Part shown: positions 51,442-59,885 of the stretch, in pieces | Position numbering within the stretch: the first letter of the stretch is position 1 | Layout of the letters: each line of letters opens with the position of its first letter | Assembly (NCBI GenBank): GCA_037045265.1 | Contig: JBAOHV010000019.1 | Location: 62,001 to 126,000, forward strand | Direction of reading: 5' to 3' | DNA from: JBAOHV01 sp037045265 | GTDB taxonomy: Bacteria; Actinomycetota; Acidimicrobiia; Acidimicrobiales; Microtrichaceae | DNA length: 64,000 nt | Translations under genes and position numbers: made by a program | Notes under the pieces: model-generated | Databases searched by the model: none | The model's input: only the letters and a program-made list of their open reading frames with translations | What the model was told of the DNA's origin: nothing

Positions 51442-52908
51442 TCAGAGCGTCCGCGCCGCCTCCCATGCGGCGATCTGCTCCCCCATCTGCGTCGACGGAC
51501 CTGCGTCCACGAACGGCCAGACCTCCTCAGCGAGACGCCGCCAGTTGCCGCGTGCGCGGAGGTCTCCGAACAGCGCATACAGACCCAGGTTGATGCGCTG
51601 CACGATCACCATGGACGGAGGAAGGTTCGCTGCCTTCATGATGTCGGCGTGCGGGCCGCTCAGGTCGAAGAAGCGCCTGACCGACTCCGAGGAGTACTCG
51701 GGGGTGATCTCGCTGACCTCGTCGACCATCACCAGTTCGTAGAAGTGACCGAAGTAGTCCGCCAGCGCCTCATCGTCCACCACGAGAGACGGATCCAGGA
51801 TACCGACCTCCTCCACCAGCCTGCGGAAGGTGGGGATGTCGCGATCGAGCACCATCGCTCGGATCATGTCCTCGAAGACCTTGATCTCCTCGGTTGTGAA
51901 CCGCTTGCACAGACCGAAGTCCAAGAAGGTGACCCTCCCACCGGGGTGGAATATGTAGTTGCCGGGATGCGGGTCACCGTTGAACGCGTGCAGGCGGTAG
52001 ATGCCGCCGAACGCGAACCTGTATAGGCACTCGGCGGTCAGCTGACGCTCCTCGTCGGGCCAGTCGACGACCTCAGCGAAGCGGGACCCTTCGACGAACT
52101 CGGTGGTCAGGACACGCCGAGTGCTCAGGTCGTGGAGGACCTCGGGAACGTGGATGAACGGGTGACCGCGGAACTCGTCGACGAAGAGCTGCTGGTTGGC
52201 GGCCTCGTTGCGGTAGTCGAGCTCCTCCACGAGGCGTACCCTCAGCTCCTCGACTATGGGACCGTGGTCGAGGCCCGGGAAGAGCATGCCCATCATCTGG
52301 AAGAGCAGGTCGGAGTTCTCCAGGTCGGCAGAGACCGCCTCGTCGACGCCGGGGTACTGGACCTTCACCGCGACCTCGACACCTTCGTGGGTACGCGCCC
52401 GGTGCACCTGGCCGATCGACGCCGACGCGATCGGAACCCTGTCGAAGCGGGCGAAGACCTTCTCGGGGTCGTCTCCGAGCTCGTCGCGCAACACCTGCGC
52501 GACGAGCTCGTAGGACATGGGCGGCGCGTCGGCCTGGAGTCGGGAGAGCGCGTCACGAACCGGCTCCGGCAGACCCTGATCGAGATAGCTGGCCATCTGG
52601 CCGAGCTTCATCAGGGCGCCCTTCATGCCACCGAGCGTCTCCGCGACCTGTTCCGCTGTCCGGAGCTCGAACTCGGCGCGCAGCTGGTCGCGACGTTCAT
52701 CGGATGCGAGCGCGCCGCGCGCTCGCATCGCGACGTACCCGGTTCCGGTGCTGGCGCCGATCTTGGCCAGCTGGGCGGTACGTCGCGCTCGGTCGGTGTC
52801 CATCGTGCGCCGCCTGTCGGAGCGCTGACGCCAGACCGCCGCGGTCGTTCCTGCAGCTGCAACCGCACAGGCGGCGATCAGCAGGACACGTACGGACGGA
52901 CGACGCAC
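51442..52908 (-). CDS. ABC1/ADCK-family kinase-like protein (UbiB group)
   Basis: A 488-residue protein with a hydrophobic N-terminal segment (about 7-24). It has the family-specific KxGQ motif in LMKLGQMASY, an alanine-rich loop in IASASIGQVHRA, VAVKVQYPG with the ATP-binding Lys, NGDPHPGNYIF, and a metal-binding LDFG. It is an atypical kinase, with homologues in quinone synthesis, but the substrate is unknown. The GTG at 52908 lies 7 bases after the cyclophilin stop, so the two form an operon. Confidence 0.9.
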   Translation of the reverse strand: MRRPSVRVLLIAACAVAAAGTTAAVWRQRSDRRRTMDTDRARRTAQLAKIGASTGTGYVAMRARGALASDERRDQLRAEFELRTAEQVAETLGGMKGALMKLGQMASYLDQGLPEPVRDALSRLQADAPPMSYELVAQVLRDELGDDPEKVFARFDRVPIASASIGQVHRARTHEGVEVAVKVQYPGVDEAVSADLENSDLLFQMMGMLFPGLDHGPIVEELRVRLVEELDYRNEAANQQLFVDEFRGHPFIHVPEVLHDLSTRRVLTTEFVEGSRFAEVVDWPDEERQLTAECLYRFAFGGIYRLHAFNGDPHPGNYIFHPGGRVTFLDFGLCKRFTTEEIKVFEDMIRAMVLDRDIPTFRRLVEEVGILDPSLVVDDEALADYFGHFYELVMVDEVSEITPEYSSESVRRFFDLSGPHADIMKAANLPPSMVIVQRINLGLYALFGDLRARGNWRRLAEEVWPFVDAGPSTQMGEQIAAWEAARTL

Positions 52909-52915
52909 GCGGAGC

Positions 52916-53470
52916 TCAGCCCTCGGTGATGGTGACCGATTCGATCACCACGTCGGCCTTCGGCTTGTCGCCGGGGCCGGTCGCCACCTTCTGGATCTCG
53001 GCGAGCACGTCCTCACCCGAGATGAGCTGACCGAAGAGCGAGTACTGCGGGGGCAGGCGCACACCGTCGGCGCCCGACACGATGAAGAACTGGCTGCCGT
53101 TGGTGTTCGGACCGGCGTTGGCCATTGCCAGCGAGCCGATCTTGTAACGACCCGGCTCGGGCAGCTCGTCGGCGAACCGGTAGCCAGGACCACCCCGGCC
53201 CGACCCCTCGGGGCAGCCTCCCTGGATCATGAAGCCACGGATGATGCGGTGGAACACCAGGCCGTCGTAGTAGTGGTGACGAGCGAGGTTCACGAAGTTG
53301 TTGACCGTCTGCGGGGCGTCGTTGGCGCTCAGGTGGGCGACCAGGGTGCCGTGGTTGGTGACGATCTCGGCGGTGTAGCTCTTGGACGGGTCCAGCGCCA
53401 TCTCGAAGGGCTCGGAGAACTTGCGCTGCTGGGGGGAGGAGCCGTCTGCGGCTGCTGCGGGTGTAGGCAT
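52916..53470 (-). CDS. Peptidyl-prolyl cis-trans isomerase (cyclophilin)
   Basis: A 184-residue protein with the cyclophilin core: VNNFVNLARHHYYDGLVFHRI, GFMIQGGCPEGSGRGGPGY, catalytic Arg of FHRII, and MANAGPNTNGSQFFI. No signal peptide is seen; the 30-residue N-terminal extension is Ala/Pro-rich. It accelerates prolyl isomerisation during folding. The ATG at 53470 follows TAGGAT by seven bases, which suggests a leaderless message. The ABC1 kinase gene follows. Confidence 0.94.
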   Translation of the reverse strand: MPTPAAAADGSSPQQRKFSEPFEMALDPSKSYTAEIVTNHGTLVAHLSANDAPQTVNNFVNLARHHYYDGLVFHRIIRGFMIQGGCPEGSGRGGPGYRFADELPEPGRYKIGSLAMANAGPNTNGSQFFIVSGADGVRLPPQYSLFGQLISGEDVLAEIQKVATGPGDKPKADVVIESVTITEG

Positions 53471-53477
53471 GGCGGCG

Positions 53478-53483
53478 ATCCTA
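53478..53483 (-). promoter_or_regulatory. -10 box of a leaderless promoter for the cyclophilin gene
   Basis: TAGGAT on the minus strand, seven bases before the ATG at 53470. Confidence 0.45.
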
Positions 53484-53500
53484 CCCATCCGCTCACGACC

Positions 53501-53522
53501 GGCCCGCTACCGGCACCGGGCC
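53501..53522 (-). terminator. Possible terminator hairpin after the LCP gene
   Basis: GGCCCG (53501-53506) and CGGGCC (53517-53522) with a 10-base loop, just past the LCP stop codon. There is no T-run, so confidence is low. Confidence 0.35.
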
Positions 53523-53525
53523 CTT

Positions 53526-54788
53526 TCAGCGGAAGGCCGAGAGCACGGCCTGGGCCTCGGGCTCGTCGAGTACCAGCACTGCCGCGTCCCCCTTGCGCAC
53601 GCCCTTGGTGGGGAGCACCACGGTGAGCGGGTCGGAGCCACCCAGCTTGCGTACGAGCGAGAACGCGTCGCGCATGCCGAGTCCTGAATCGATCACCAGT
53701 TCGGACGACACAGAGTCGGCAACGCGCAGCAGAGTCAGCGGGTTGCGGGTCGCTCCCACCTCGGACATGGCGGCCCGCAGGAAGGTCTGCTGACGTTCCT
53801 GACGGCCCATGTCGGCGGTCGGTTCGACGACCTCCTCACCGTCGATCACCTCGGTGTAGTGCCGTGATCGGGCGTAGGCGAGCGCCTGGGCCCCGTCGAG
53901 GGTCACCGGACCGGCGGTGGTCACGTTCAACCCTGATGCGGGGTCGTGCACCGGGTTCGGGAAGTCGATCGTCACGCCACCGATCGCGTCCACCAGACCG
54001 ACGAACGACGCGAACCCAACCTCGATGTAGTGATTCACCGGCACATCCAGGTTGTTCTGAACGGTTCGCACCAGGTTCTCGGGTCCACGGTTGTAGGCCC
54101 CGTTGATGCGGCCCATCTCGCCTGTGTCTGCCACCTCGACCCACAGGTCTCTGGGGATCGACATCATCGCCGAGCCTTCCGGGGTGACCTTGAGCAGGAT
54201 GATCGTGTCTGAACGGGTGCCCGTCACACCGGACTGACCCTCCGGATCGAACTCGCTGCGTGAATCGGATCCGACCAGCAGGTAGTTGACCGAATCACCC
54301 GTGACCGGGTCGAGCACTCCGCTCAGATCGATCGTTTCGATCTTGCCGTAGGTCGAGTTCATCTTGAGCAATCCTGCGACTAGGGCCAGTACCAGAAGGG
54401 CCGGGACGAACAGCAGCCACCGTGCACGGAACCGGCGGCCGCCACCACCTCCGGGGGCAGGAGGAGATGTGCGCGGCACGGGCGGCCGGGGAGGCTTCGG
54501 GGTCGACGGCCCGCGGGACCCCGGCTGCTGTCGAGGTACGGGAGGCGGGGACTGAACATGCGGCGATGACCGCGTCGACGAGGGTGACGGAGCCCGCGCG
54601 GCTGTCCCAGCCCTGCGTGGCGGCGTCGGGTTCGTCCCCGACGATCTCGGCGAGGGGACGAAGTACTGACGCCCCGGCCCACCCCCGCTCGGCCCACCCC
54701 CGCTCGGCCCACCCCCGCTCGGCCCATCCCCGCTCGGCCCGTCGACGCCTGGACGTCGTGATGAACCCTCCCCGGGCGACTCGGACAT
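53526..54788 (-). CDS. LytR-CpsA-Psr (LCP) family protein
   Basis: A 420-residue protein: a Pro/Gly/Ser-rich cytoplasmic N-terminus of 120 residues, one membrane helix (about 123-141), and an LCP domain with VNYLLVGSDSRSE, GTRSDTIILLKVTP, SIPRDLWVEV, INGAYNRGPE and ALAYARSRH, the Arg/Asp residues that hold the polyprenyl-pyrophosphate. LCP proteins join secondary wall polymers to peptidoglycan, so this could anchor the glycan made in the 12-35 kb region. The ATG at 54788 is the first Met before the low-complexity region. It is divergent from the gene at 54934. Confidence 0.92.
   Translation of the reverse strand: MSESPGEGSSRRPGVDGPSGDGPSGGGPSGGGPSGGGPGRQYFVPSPRSSGTNPTPPRRAGTAARAPSPSSTRSSPHVQSPPPVPRQQPGSRGPSTPKPPRPPVPRTSPPAPGGGGGRRFRARWLLFVPALLVLALVAGLLKMNSTYGKIETIDLSGVLDPVTGDSVNYLLVGSDSRSEFDPEGQSGVTGTRSDTIILLKVTPEGSAMMSIPRDLWVEVADTGEMGRINGAYNRGPENLVRTVQNNLDVPVNHYIEVGFASFVGLVDAIGGVTIDFPNPVHDPASGLNVTTAGPVTLDGAQALAYARSRHYTEVIDGEEVVEPTADMGRQERQQTFLRAAMSEVGATRNPLTLLRVADSVSSELVIDSGLGMRDAFSLVRKLGGSDPLTVVLPTKGVRKGDAAVLVLDEPEAQAVLSAFR
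54681..54740. repeat. Four 15-base tandem repeats in the LCP gene
   Basis: Units at 54681-54695, 54696-54710 and 54711-54725 are identical; the fourth (54726-54740) differs by one base. They encode consecutive PSGGG/PSGDG pentapeptides in the disordered N-terminus and could vary in number by slippage without changing frame. Confidence 0.8.
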
Positions 54789-54918
54789 TGGGACATCATG
54801 GCGCGCTCCGACGCGCGCCTCGCGGCACCTCCGTCGAGCAGCCTCTGCGAGCGAGCGCCTCTGGGCGCTCGGGGCTCGGGGGCGGGATCCGTGGCGCACG
54901 GTTCCGCCATGGCGGCCC

Positions 54919-54924
54919 TAGCGT
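54919..54924 (+). promoter_or_regulatory. Possible -10 box of a leaderless promoter
   Basis: TAGCGT, nine bases before the TTG at 54934; a weak case because the gap is at the limit. Confidence 0.3.
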
Positions 54925-54933
54925 GGAGCCATC

Positions 54934-55590
54934 TTGCCTGCTGCCACACCCGACGCCGCGCTCGAGACGAACGCCTACGCCATCTCATACCGTCTGCTGG
55001 GCGACCGGCCGGCGAGCCGCGCCGTGGCAGGAATCGCGGCCGAGCGTCTACGCCAGGTCGGCGGCATGTCGCGTCCCGACTGGATGTACCTGCTGGTCGA
55101 GTTCACGCTGAACCAGACCATCGAGCCGGGCGCACTGGCGATCGCCCCCAATCCCGACGACCCCTACACGGGTCTCCGCACGGCGCTCAGGCGGCGACTC
55201 GAAAGGGCCGCACCCGACGAGCGGGTGGCAGGCGCGTTGGTGCACCTCGGCGGATACCCGGTCGAGTTCGTCGCTTCGGTGGTCAACCGTTCGATCGAAC
55301 AGACCGTTGCGCTCGCGGGCGTGCTCGCTCCCCCACCCGGGATCGACTACCGCGACCTCGGCGACCCGGAGCTGACACGGCGGGTGCCGGTTGCGCACGG
55401 CCGCGGGCAGCACCGCAGGCCGCACTGGACCACCGTCGCGGTCACCGTGCTGGTCTTGCTCGCCGTGGTCGTCGCCACGCAGCTCACCGGACCGCGACCG
55501 ACCCTCGGACCGCCGACGACCGAAGGCGGGCTCGGCGTCGAACTGCAGGCTCCGCCCACGCCCGGCGAACTCGATACCGCCACCGGTTGA
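54934..55590 (+). CDS. Sigma-factor-like protein with C-terminal membrane anchor
   Basis: A 218-residue protein. Residues 15-40 (AISYRLLGDRPASRAVAGIAAERL) resemble ECF sigma region 2 and residues 95-125 (RVAGALVHLGGYPVEFVASVVNRSIEQTVALAG) resemble the helix-turn-helix of region 4, but the matches are weak and DNA-contact residues may be lost. A single hydrophobic segment (about 167-185) follows with a Pro/Thr-rich tail. I do not know its function; a degenerate sigma or anti-sigma-like membrane protein is possible. The TTG start gives the shortest distance to a TANNNT box, but is uncertain. Confidence 0.55.
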   Translation: MPAATPDAALETNAYAISYRLLGDRPASRAVAGIAAERLRQVGGMSRPDWMYLLVEFTLNQTIEPGALAIAPNPDDPYTGLRTALRRRLERAAPDERVAGALVHLGGYPVEFVASVVNRSIEQTVALAGVLAPPPGIDYRDLGDPELTRRVPVAHGRGQHRRPHWTTVAVTVLVLLAVVVATQLTGPRPTLGPPTTEGGLGVELQAPPTPGELDTATG

Positions 55591-55614
55591 CGCACTGCGT
55601 GCCAGAATCCCCCG

Positions 55615-56082
55615 ATGCGCATCTCAGCCAAGGCCGACTATGCGGTGCGTGCCTGCCTGGAGCTCGCAGTGCGTTCACCGTCGAGGAGTGCTGGACCGAC
55701 CAAGGGCGAGGTGCTCGGCGAAGCCCAGCAGATTCCCACCAAGTACCTGGAGAACATCCTCTCCGAACTGCGACGGGGCGGAATCGTCGGCAGCCAGCGG
55801 GGGGCGGACGGCGGCTACTGGCTGGCGCGGCGACCTGGCGACGTGTCGGTCGCCGATGTGATCCGAGCGGTCGAGGGACCGTTGGCCGACGTCCGCGGCG
55901 AGGCACCCGAACAACTCGAGTACGAAGGCCCAGCCAAACCGCTCGAAAAGGTCTGGGTGGCCACACGGGCGAGCCTGCGGTCGGTGCTCGAGACGGTCTC
56001 GTTGGACGACCTGGCCTCTGATCGACTGCCAGCCCCGGTCGAGGCGCTGCTCGCCGATCCGGACGCCTGGGCGCGACGCTGA
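55615..56082 (+). CDS. Rrf2-family transcriptional regulator without iron-sulfur cysteines
   Basis: A 155-residue protein starting MRISAKADYAVRACLELA, with the wing and dimer parts PTKYLENILSELRRGGIVGSQRGADGGYWLAR, the normal Rrf2 helix-turn-helix. The three cysteines that hold a cluster in IscR/NsrR are missing; the only Cys is in the first helix. It therefore senses something other than an Fe-S cluster or is a constitutive binder. The ATG follows the previous gene by 24 bases. It converges with the aldehyde dehydrogenase gene. Confidence 0.87.
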   Translation: MRISAKADYAVRACLELAVRSPSRSAGPTKGEVLGEAQQIPTKYLENILSELRRGGIVGSQRGADGGYWLARRPGDVSVADVIRAVEGPLADVRGEAPEQLEYEGPAKPLEKVWVATRASLRSVLETVSLDDLASDRLPAPVEALLADPDAWARR

Positions 56083-56102
56083 GCAGACCCTTGGCGGCTA
56101 GT

Positions 56103-57549
56103 TCAGCCAGCGCTGTAGAAGACGGTCTTGGGCTCGGTGTAGTGGTCGAGCGCGGTCGCCCCGAGCTCGCGGCCGATGCCTGAGCGCTTGAAGCCGCCGA
56201 AGGGCATCTCGTAGCGCACGCTGCGGTTGGTGTTGACCGACATCACACCGGTTCGAACAGCCGCGCTCACCCGCATGGCACGGCCGACGTCGCGAGTCCA
56301 CAGGGTGCCCGACAGCCCGTACTCGCTGTCGTTCGCGATGCGCACGGCATCGGCCTCGTCGTCGAAGGGGATGATCGTGAGCACCGGGCCGAAGATCTCC
56401 TCACGTGCGATTCGCATCGTGTTGTCGACATTGGCCACCACGGCCGGGGCCATGAACCATCCGGGTCCGCTGGTGTCGCCGCCGCACACGACCTCTGCGC
56501 CCTCACCGGCACCGATCTCCAGGTAGTCGAGTGCAGTGGCGCGCTGGGCCTCGGAGATCATCGGACCGATCTCGGTGGCGGACTCGGTCGGGTCGCCGAC
56601 GATCAGGCGGCCGGTGCGCTCTGCGACCCGCGCCACGACGTCGTCGTAGACGCTGCGCTCGACCAGCAGCCGGCTGCGAGCGCAGCAGTCCTGACCGGCG
56701 TTGGCGAACACGGCGTAAGGGATCGCATCGGTCGCCGCTTCGAGGTCAGCGTCCGCGAACACGATCGCAGCGGACTTGCCGCCGAGTTCGAGCGACACCC
56801 TGGTCATGTTGTCCGCCACGCGGCGCAGGATGCCCGCGCCGGTGCTCGAGTCGCCTGTGAAGGAGATCTTGTCGACGCGGGGGTCACCGACCAGCGCGTC
56901 ACCGATCGTCGCGCCCGGGCCCGGTAGTACCGACACCGCGCCTGCGGGTACGCCCGCCTCGACCAGGATCGCGCCGAGCGCCAAGGCGCTCAGGGGTGTG
57001 AGCGATGCCGGCTTGAGGACGACCGGGTTGCCGGCTGCAAGCGCCGGAGCGAGCTTCCAGGTGGCGATCAGCATCGGGAAGTTCCACGGCACGATCAACC
57101 CGCACACACCGACCGGCACCTTCATGACCACACCGAGACCGGCGTCCTGGGTGGGCACCACCGATCCCATGTGCTTGTTCGCCGCGCCCGCGTAGTACTC
57201 GAACACGTCGGCCATCGCTGCGGCCTCCCAGCGGGCGTCCTCGATGGTGTGGCCGGCGTCGGCGACCTCCGTACCGCGCGAACTCGTCGAGCCGATCACG
57301 GATCAGCGCGGCGACGCGCAACAGGACCTTGCCGCGATCGGTCGCGTTGACCGATGACCACAGCGCCGAGTCGAACGCGTTCCGGGCTGCATCCAGCGCG
57401 GCGTCGAGATCGGTGGGACCAGCCTTGGCAACCGCGGCGATGACCTCACCGGTAGCCGGGTTGCGGGTGTCGAAGGTTGCTCCGTCGGCTGCATCGTGAA
57501 GCTCTCCACCGATGATCAGCTGTGTGATGGGGGGTGTGGTGTCGACCAT
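56103..57549 (-). CDS. Aldehyde dehydrogenase (one frame break)
   Basis: About 481 residues when one base is skipped near 57273. It has VPWNFPMLIATWK, FTGDSSTGAGI, the catalytic Glu in LELGGKSA, catalytic Cys in GQDCCARSR, and EEIFGPVLTI. The N-terminal part before the break has GGELHDAADG and NPATGEVIA, so the gene is complete. It belongs with amino- and hydroxy-aldehyde dehydrogenases. The ATG at 57549 follows TACACT by eight bases. It diverges from the SDR gene. Confidence 0.9.
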
Positions 57550-57557
57550 GGACGCCG

Positions 57558-57563
57558 AGTGTA
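57558..57563 (-). promoter_or_regulatory. -10 box of a leaderless promoter for the aldehyde dehydrogenase gene
   Basis: TACACT on the minus strand with an eight-base gap to the ATG at 57549. It lies at the edge of a nested inverted repeat (57561-57588: GTAGG/CCTAC outside, GTCGG/CCGAC inside), a possible operator. Confidence 0.45.
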
Positions 57564-57656
57564 GGAGTCGGTGGCCGACACCCCCTACGCTGCGACGAAC
57601 CTGGTTCGGAGATCCCTGGGCGTTCGCACCACGGGACTGGAGATGGAGCACACGAC

Positions 57657-58433
57657 ATGGCACGACTCGACGGCAAGGTCAGCCTGATCACCGGGGCATC
57701 GGCAGGTCTCGGCCGGGTTGCAGCTGAACTGTTCGCACGTGAGGGCTCACGGGTGGTCATCGCGGATCTGTCAGACGGGACCGGAGCGGTCGAGGCGATC
57801 CGCTCCGCCGGCGGCGAGGCGAGCTTCGTGCGCTGCGACGTCGGCGACGAGAGGTCCGTCGCCGCTGCGGTCGAGCACGCCATGACGACCTTCGGCGGGT
57901 TGCACGTGCTCTACAACAACGCAGGGGTCTCGCTCGGCGACGACGACGGCCCGGAGAACACCTCCTCGGAAGTGTGGGACACCACGCTGAAGGTCAACGT
58001 CACGGGTCTGGCCATGTGCTGCAAGCACGGGATCCCGGCGATGCTCGACTCGGGCGGCGGCTCCATCGTCAACGTCGCCAGCTTCGTCGCCCACCTGGGC
58101 GCGGCGACACCACAGATCGCCTACACCGCCTCCAAGGGAGCGGTGCTGTCCATGACGCGTGAGATCGCCGTGATCTATGCCCGGCGTGGCATCAGGGCCA
58201 ACGCCCTCTGCCCCGGCCCGGTGCTGACGCCACTGCTCGCCAAGTACCTCTCGGACGAGGACAAGCGCCAGCGGCGCCTGGTGCACATCCCGATGGGACG
58301 CTTCGGTGAAGCGATCGAGATCGCCAACGGGGCGCTGTTCCTGGCCTCCGACGAGTCATCGTTCATGACCGGCCAGTCGCTGCTCGTCGACGGCGGCATC
58401 ACGGCTGCCTACACGACCCCGGAGACACCATGA
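57657..58433 (+). CDS. Short-chain dehydrogenase/reductase
   Basis: A 258-residue classical SDR: cofactor motif TGASAGLG (about 12-19), NNAG, catalytic Ser near VNVASF, YTASK with the catalytic Tyr and Lys, and PGPVLTP. The Asp after the second strand (VIADLSD) suggests NAD rather than NADP preference. It oxidises or reduces an alcohol/ketone in this catabolic cluster. The ATG has GGAG upstream. It is translationally coupled to the next gene (ATGA). Confidence 0.92.
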   Translation: MARLDGKVSLITGASAGLGRVAAELFAREGSRVVIADLSDGTGAVEAIRSAGGEASFVRCDVGDERSVAAAVEHAMTTFGGLHVLYNNAGVSLGDDDGPENTSSEVWDTTLKVNVTGLAMCCKHGIPAMLDSGGGSIVNVASFVAHLGAATPQIAYTASKGAVLSMTREIAVIYARRGIRANALCPGPVLTPLLAKYLSDEDKRQRRLVHIPMGRFGEAIEIANGALFLASDESSFMTGQSLLVDGGITAAYTTPETP

Positions 58434-59824
58434 CGAGCACCGGACGCATCAGCCTCAGCAGACTGGGATCGCTGGTCGCCGACGACCTGATCGACACCGT
58501 GGTCGTGGCGTTCGTCGACCTTCAGGGCCGGCTGATGGGCAAGCGGGTGACAGGCCGGTTCTTCCTGGACCACGTCGCGGGGACCGACGGGACCGACGGC
58601 GAGGGCATCGAGGCCTGCGACTACCTGCTCACCGTCGACGTCGACATGAACGTGCTCGAAGGGTTCCGCTACTCGAGCTGGGACGGCGGCTATGGCGACT
58701 TCCGGGGCCGCCCGGACCTGTCCACGCTCAGGATCACACCGTGGCTCGACAAGACCGCGATCGTGCTGTGCGACATCGTCGACCATCACGGCAACCCTGT
58801 TCCGGTCTCACCGCGTCAGATCCTCCAGCGTCAGCTCGATCGCGCGGCCGAGCGCGGACTGGTGGTGAAGTTCGGCTCGGAGCTCGAGTTCTTCGCCTAC
58901 GACGCCCACTTCGACGACCTGGCCCGGGACCAGTACCGCACCATCGCCGAGCACACCTCGTCCTGGTACAACCTGGACTACCACGTCTTCCAGACCACCA
59001 AGGACGAGCCGCTGATCCGAGCGATCCGCAACGGCATGGTCGGTGCAGGGCTGCCGGTCGAGTTCTCCAAGGGCGAGGCGGCCCCCGGCCAGCACGAGCT
59101 CAACCTGCGCTACGCGGGCGCCCTGGAGATGGCTGACAACCACACCATCTACAAGAACGGCGCCAAAGAGATCGCCCACCTCCAGGGCAAGGCTCTCACG
59201 TTCATGGCCAAGCCGGCGATCGACCAGCCGGGCTCGAGCTGTCACATCCACTCTTCGATCTGGTCCGACGACGACCGCCCGCTCTGTCCCGACAGCGACG
59301 ACCAGTCGACGATGAGCACGACCATGCGTCAGTGGATGGGCGGGCTCATCGCCCATTCCCGCGAGCTCTCCTTGTGCTTCGCTCCGTTCATCAACAGCTA
59401 CAAGCGCTACCAGCCCGATTCGTGGGCCCCCACGGCGGTCGTGTGGTCACCCGACAACCGCACGTGTGGGCTGCGCGTGGTCGGCACCGGGCCGGCCATG
59501 CGCGTCGAGTCACGGATTCCCGGCGCCGACTGCAACGCCTACGTGGCATTCGCAGCGGTCATCGCCGCGGGTCTCGACGGGATCGACCAGCGACTCGACT
59601 GCGGTGAGCCCTACGTCGGCAACGCCTACAGCGCGACCGACGTGGAACGCATCCCATGGAACCTTCCCGAGGCGATCGACCTGTTCGACGGGTCGACCTT
59701 CGCCCGCGACTCGCTCGGCGAGGACGTGCACTTCCACCTCCTGCACGCCGCACGTGAGGAGTGGCGGGCGTTCAACAACGTCGTCACCGAATGGGAGTTG
59801 CGTCGCAACTTCGAACGCATCTGA
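58430..59824 (+). CDS. Glutamine-synthetase-like ligase (gamma-glutamyl amide/polyamine type)
   Basis: A 464-residue protein of the GlnA superfamily. It has GSELEFFAYDAHF, the metal/glutamate-binding GQHELNLRYAG, the histidine in SSCHIHSSIWS and RVESRIPGADCNAY with the glutamate-binding Arg. The N-terminal beta-grasp is present, but the adenylylation Tyr region typical of GlnA-I is not seen. Such proteins ligate glutamate to amines (polyamines, ethanolamine), opening their breakdown. With the adjacent aldehyde dehydrogenase and SDR it may form a glutamylated amine route; this is inference. It overlaps the SDR stop. Confidence 0.88.
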   Translation: MTSTGRISLSRLGSLVADDLIDTVVVAFVDLQGRLMGKRVTGRFFLDHVAGTDGTDGEGIEACDYLLTVDVDMNVLEGFRYSSWDGGYGDFRGRPDLSTLRITPWLDKTAIVLCDIVDHHGNPVPVSPRQILQRQLDRAAERGLVVKFGSELEFFAYDAHFDDLARDQYRTIAEHTSSWYNLDYHVFQTTKDEPLIRAIRNGMVGAGLPVEFSKGEAAPGQHELNLRYAGALEMADNHTIYKNGAKEIAHLQGKALTFMAKPAIDQPGSSCHIHSSIWSDDDRPLCPDSDDQSTMSTTMRQWMGGLIAHSRELSLCFAPFINSYKRYQPDSWAPTAVVWSPDNRTCGLRVVGTGPAMRVESRIPGADCNAYVAFAAVIAAGLDGIDQRLDCGEPYVGNAYSATDVERIPWNLPEAIDLFDGSTFARDSLGEDVHFHLLHAAREEWRAFNNVVTEWELRRNFERI

Positions 59825-59837
59825 CACCAGCGCCGAA

Positions 59838-59866
59838 CGCGCTTGCGAGCGCGGGCGAATCTTCTT
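59838..59866 (+). terminator. Possible terminator after the ligase gene
   Basis: CGCGCT (59838-59843), loop TGCG, AGCGCG (59848-59853), followed by GGCGAATCTTCTT, a modest pyrimidine run. It lies 14 bases after the stop codon. Confidence 0.4.
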
Positions 59867-59880
59867 GCAGTTAAACTGCA
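59866..59880. promoter_or_regulatory. Operator palindrome over the dehalogenase-like gene promoter
   Basis: TGCAGTT, A, AACTGCA form perfect 7-base arms, five bases before the ATG at 59886. The right arm contains TAAACT (59872-59877), a TANNNT -10 box with an eight-base gap to the ATG. Its AT content is high for the window. The downstream TetR gene is a likely source of the repressor. Confidence 0.55.
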
Positions 59881-59885
59881 TCTAC

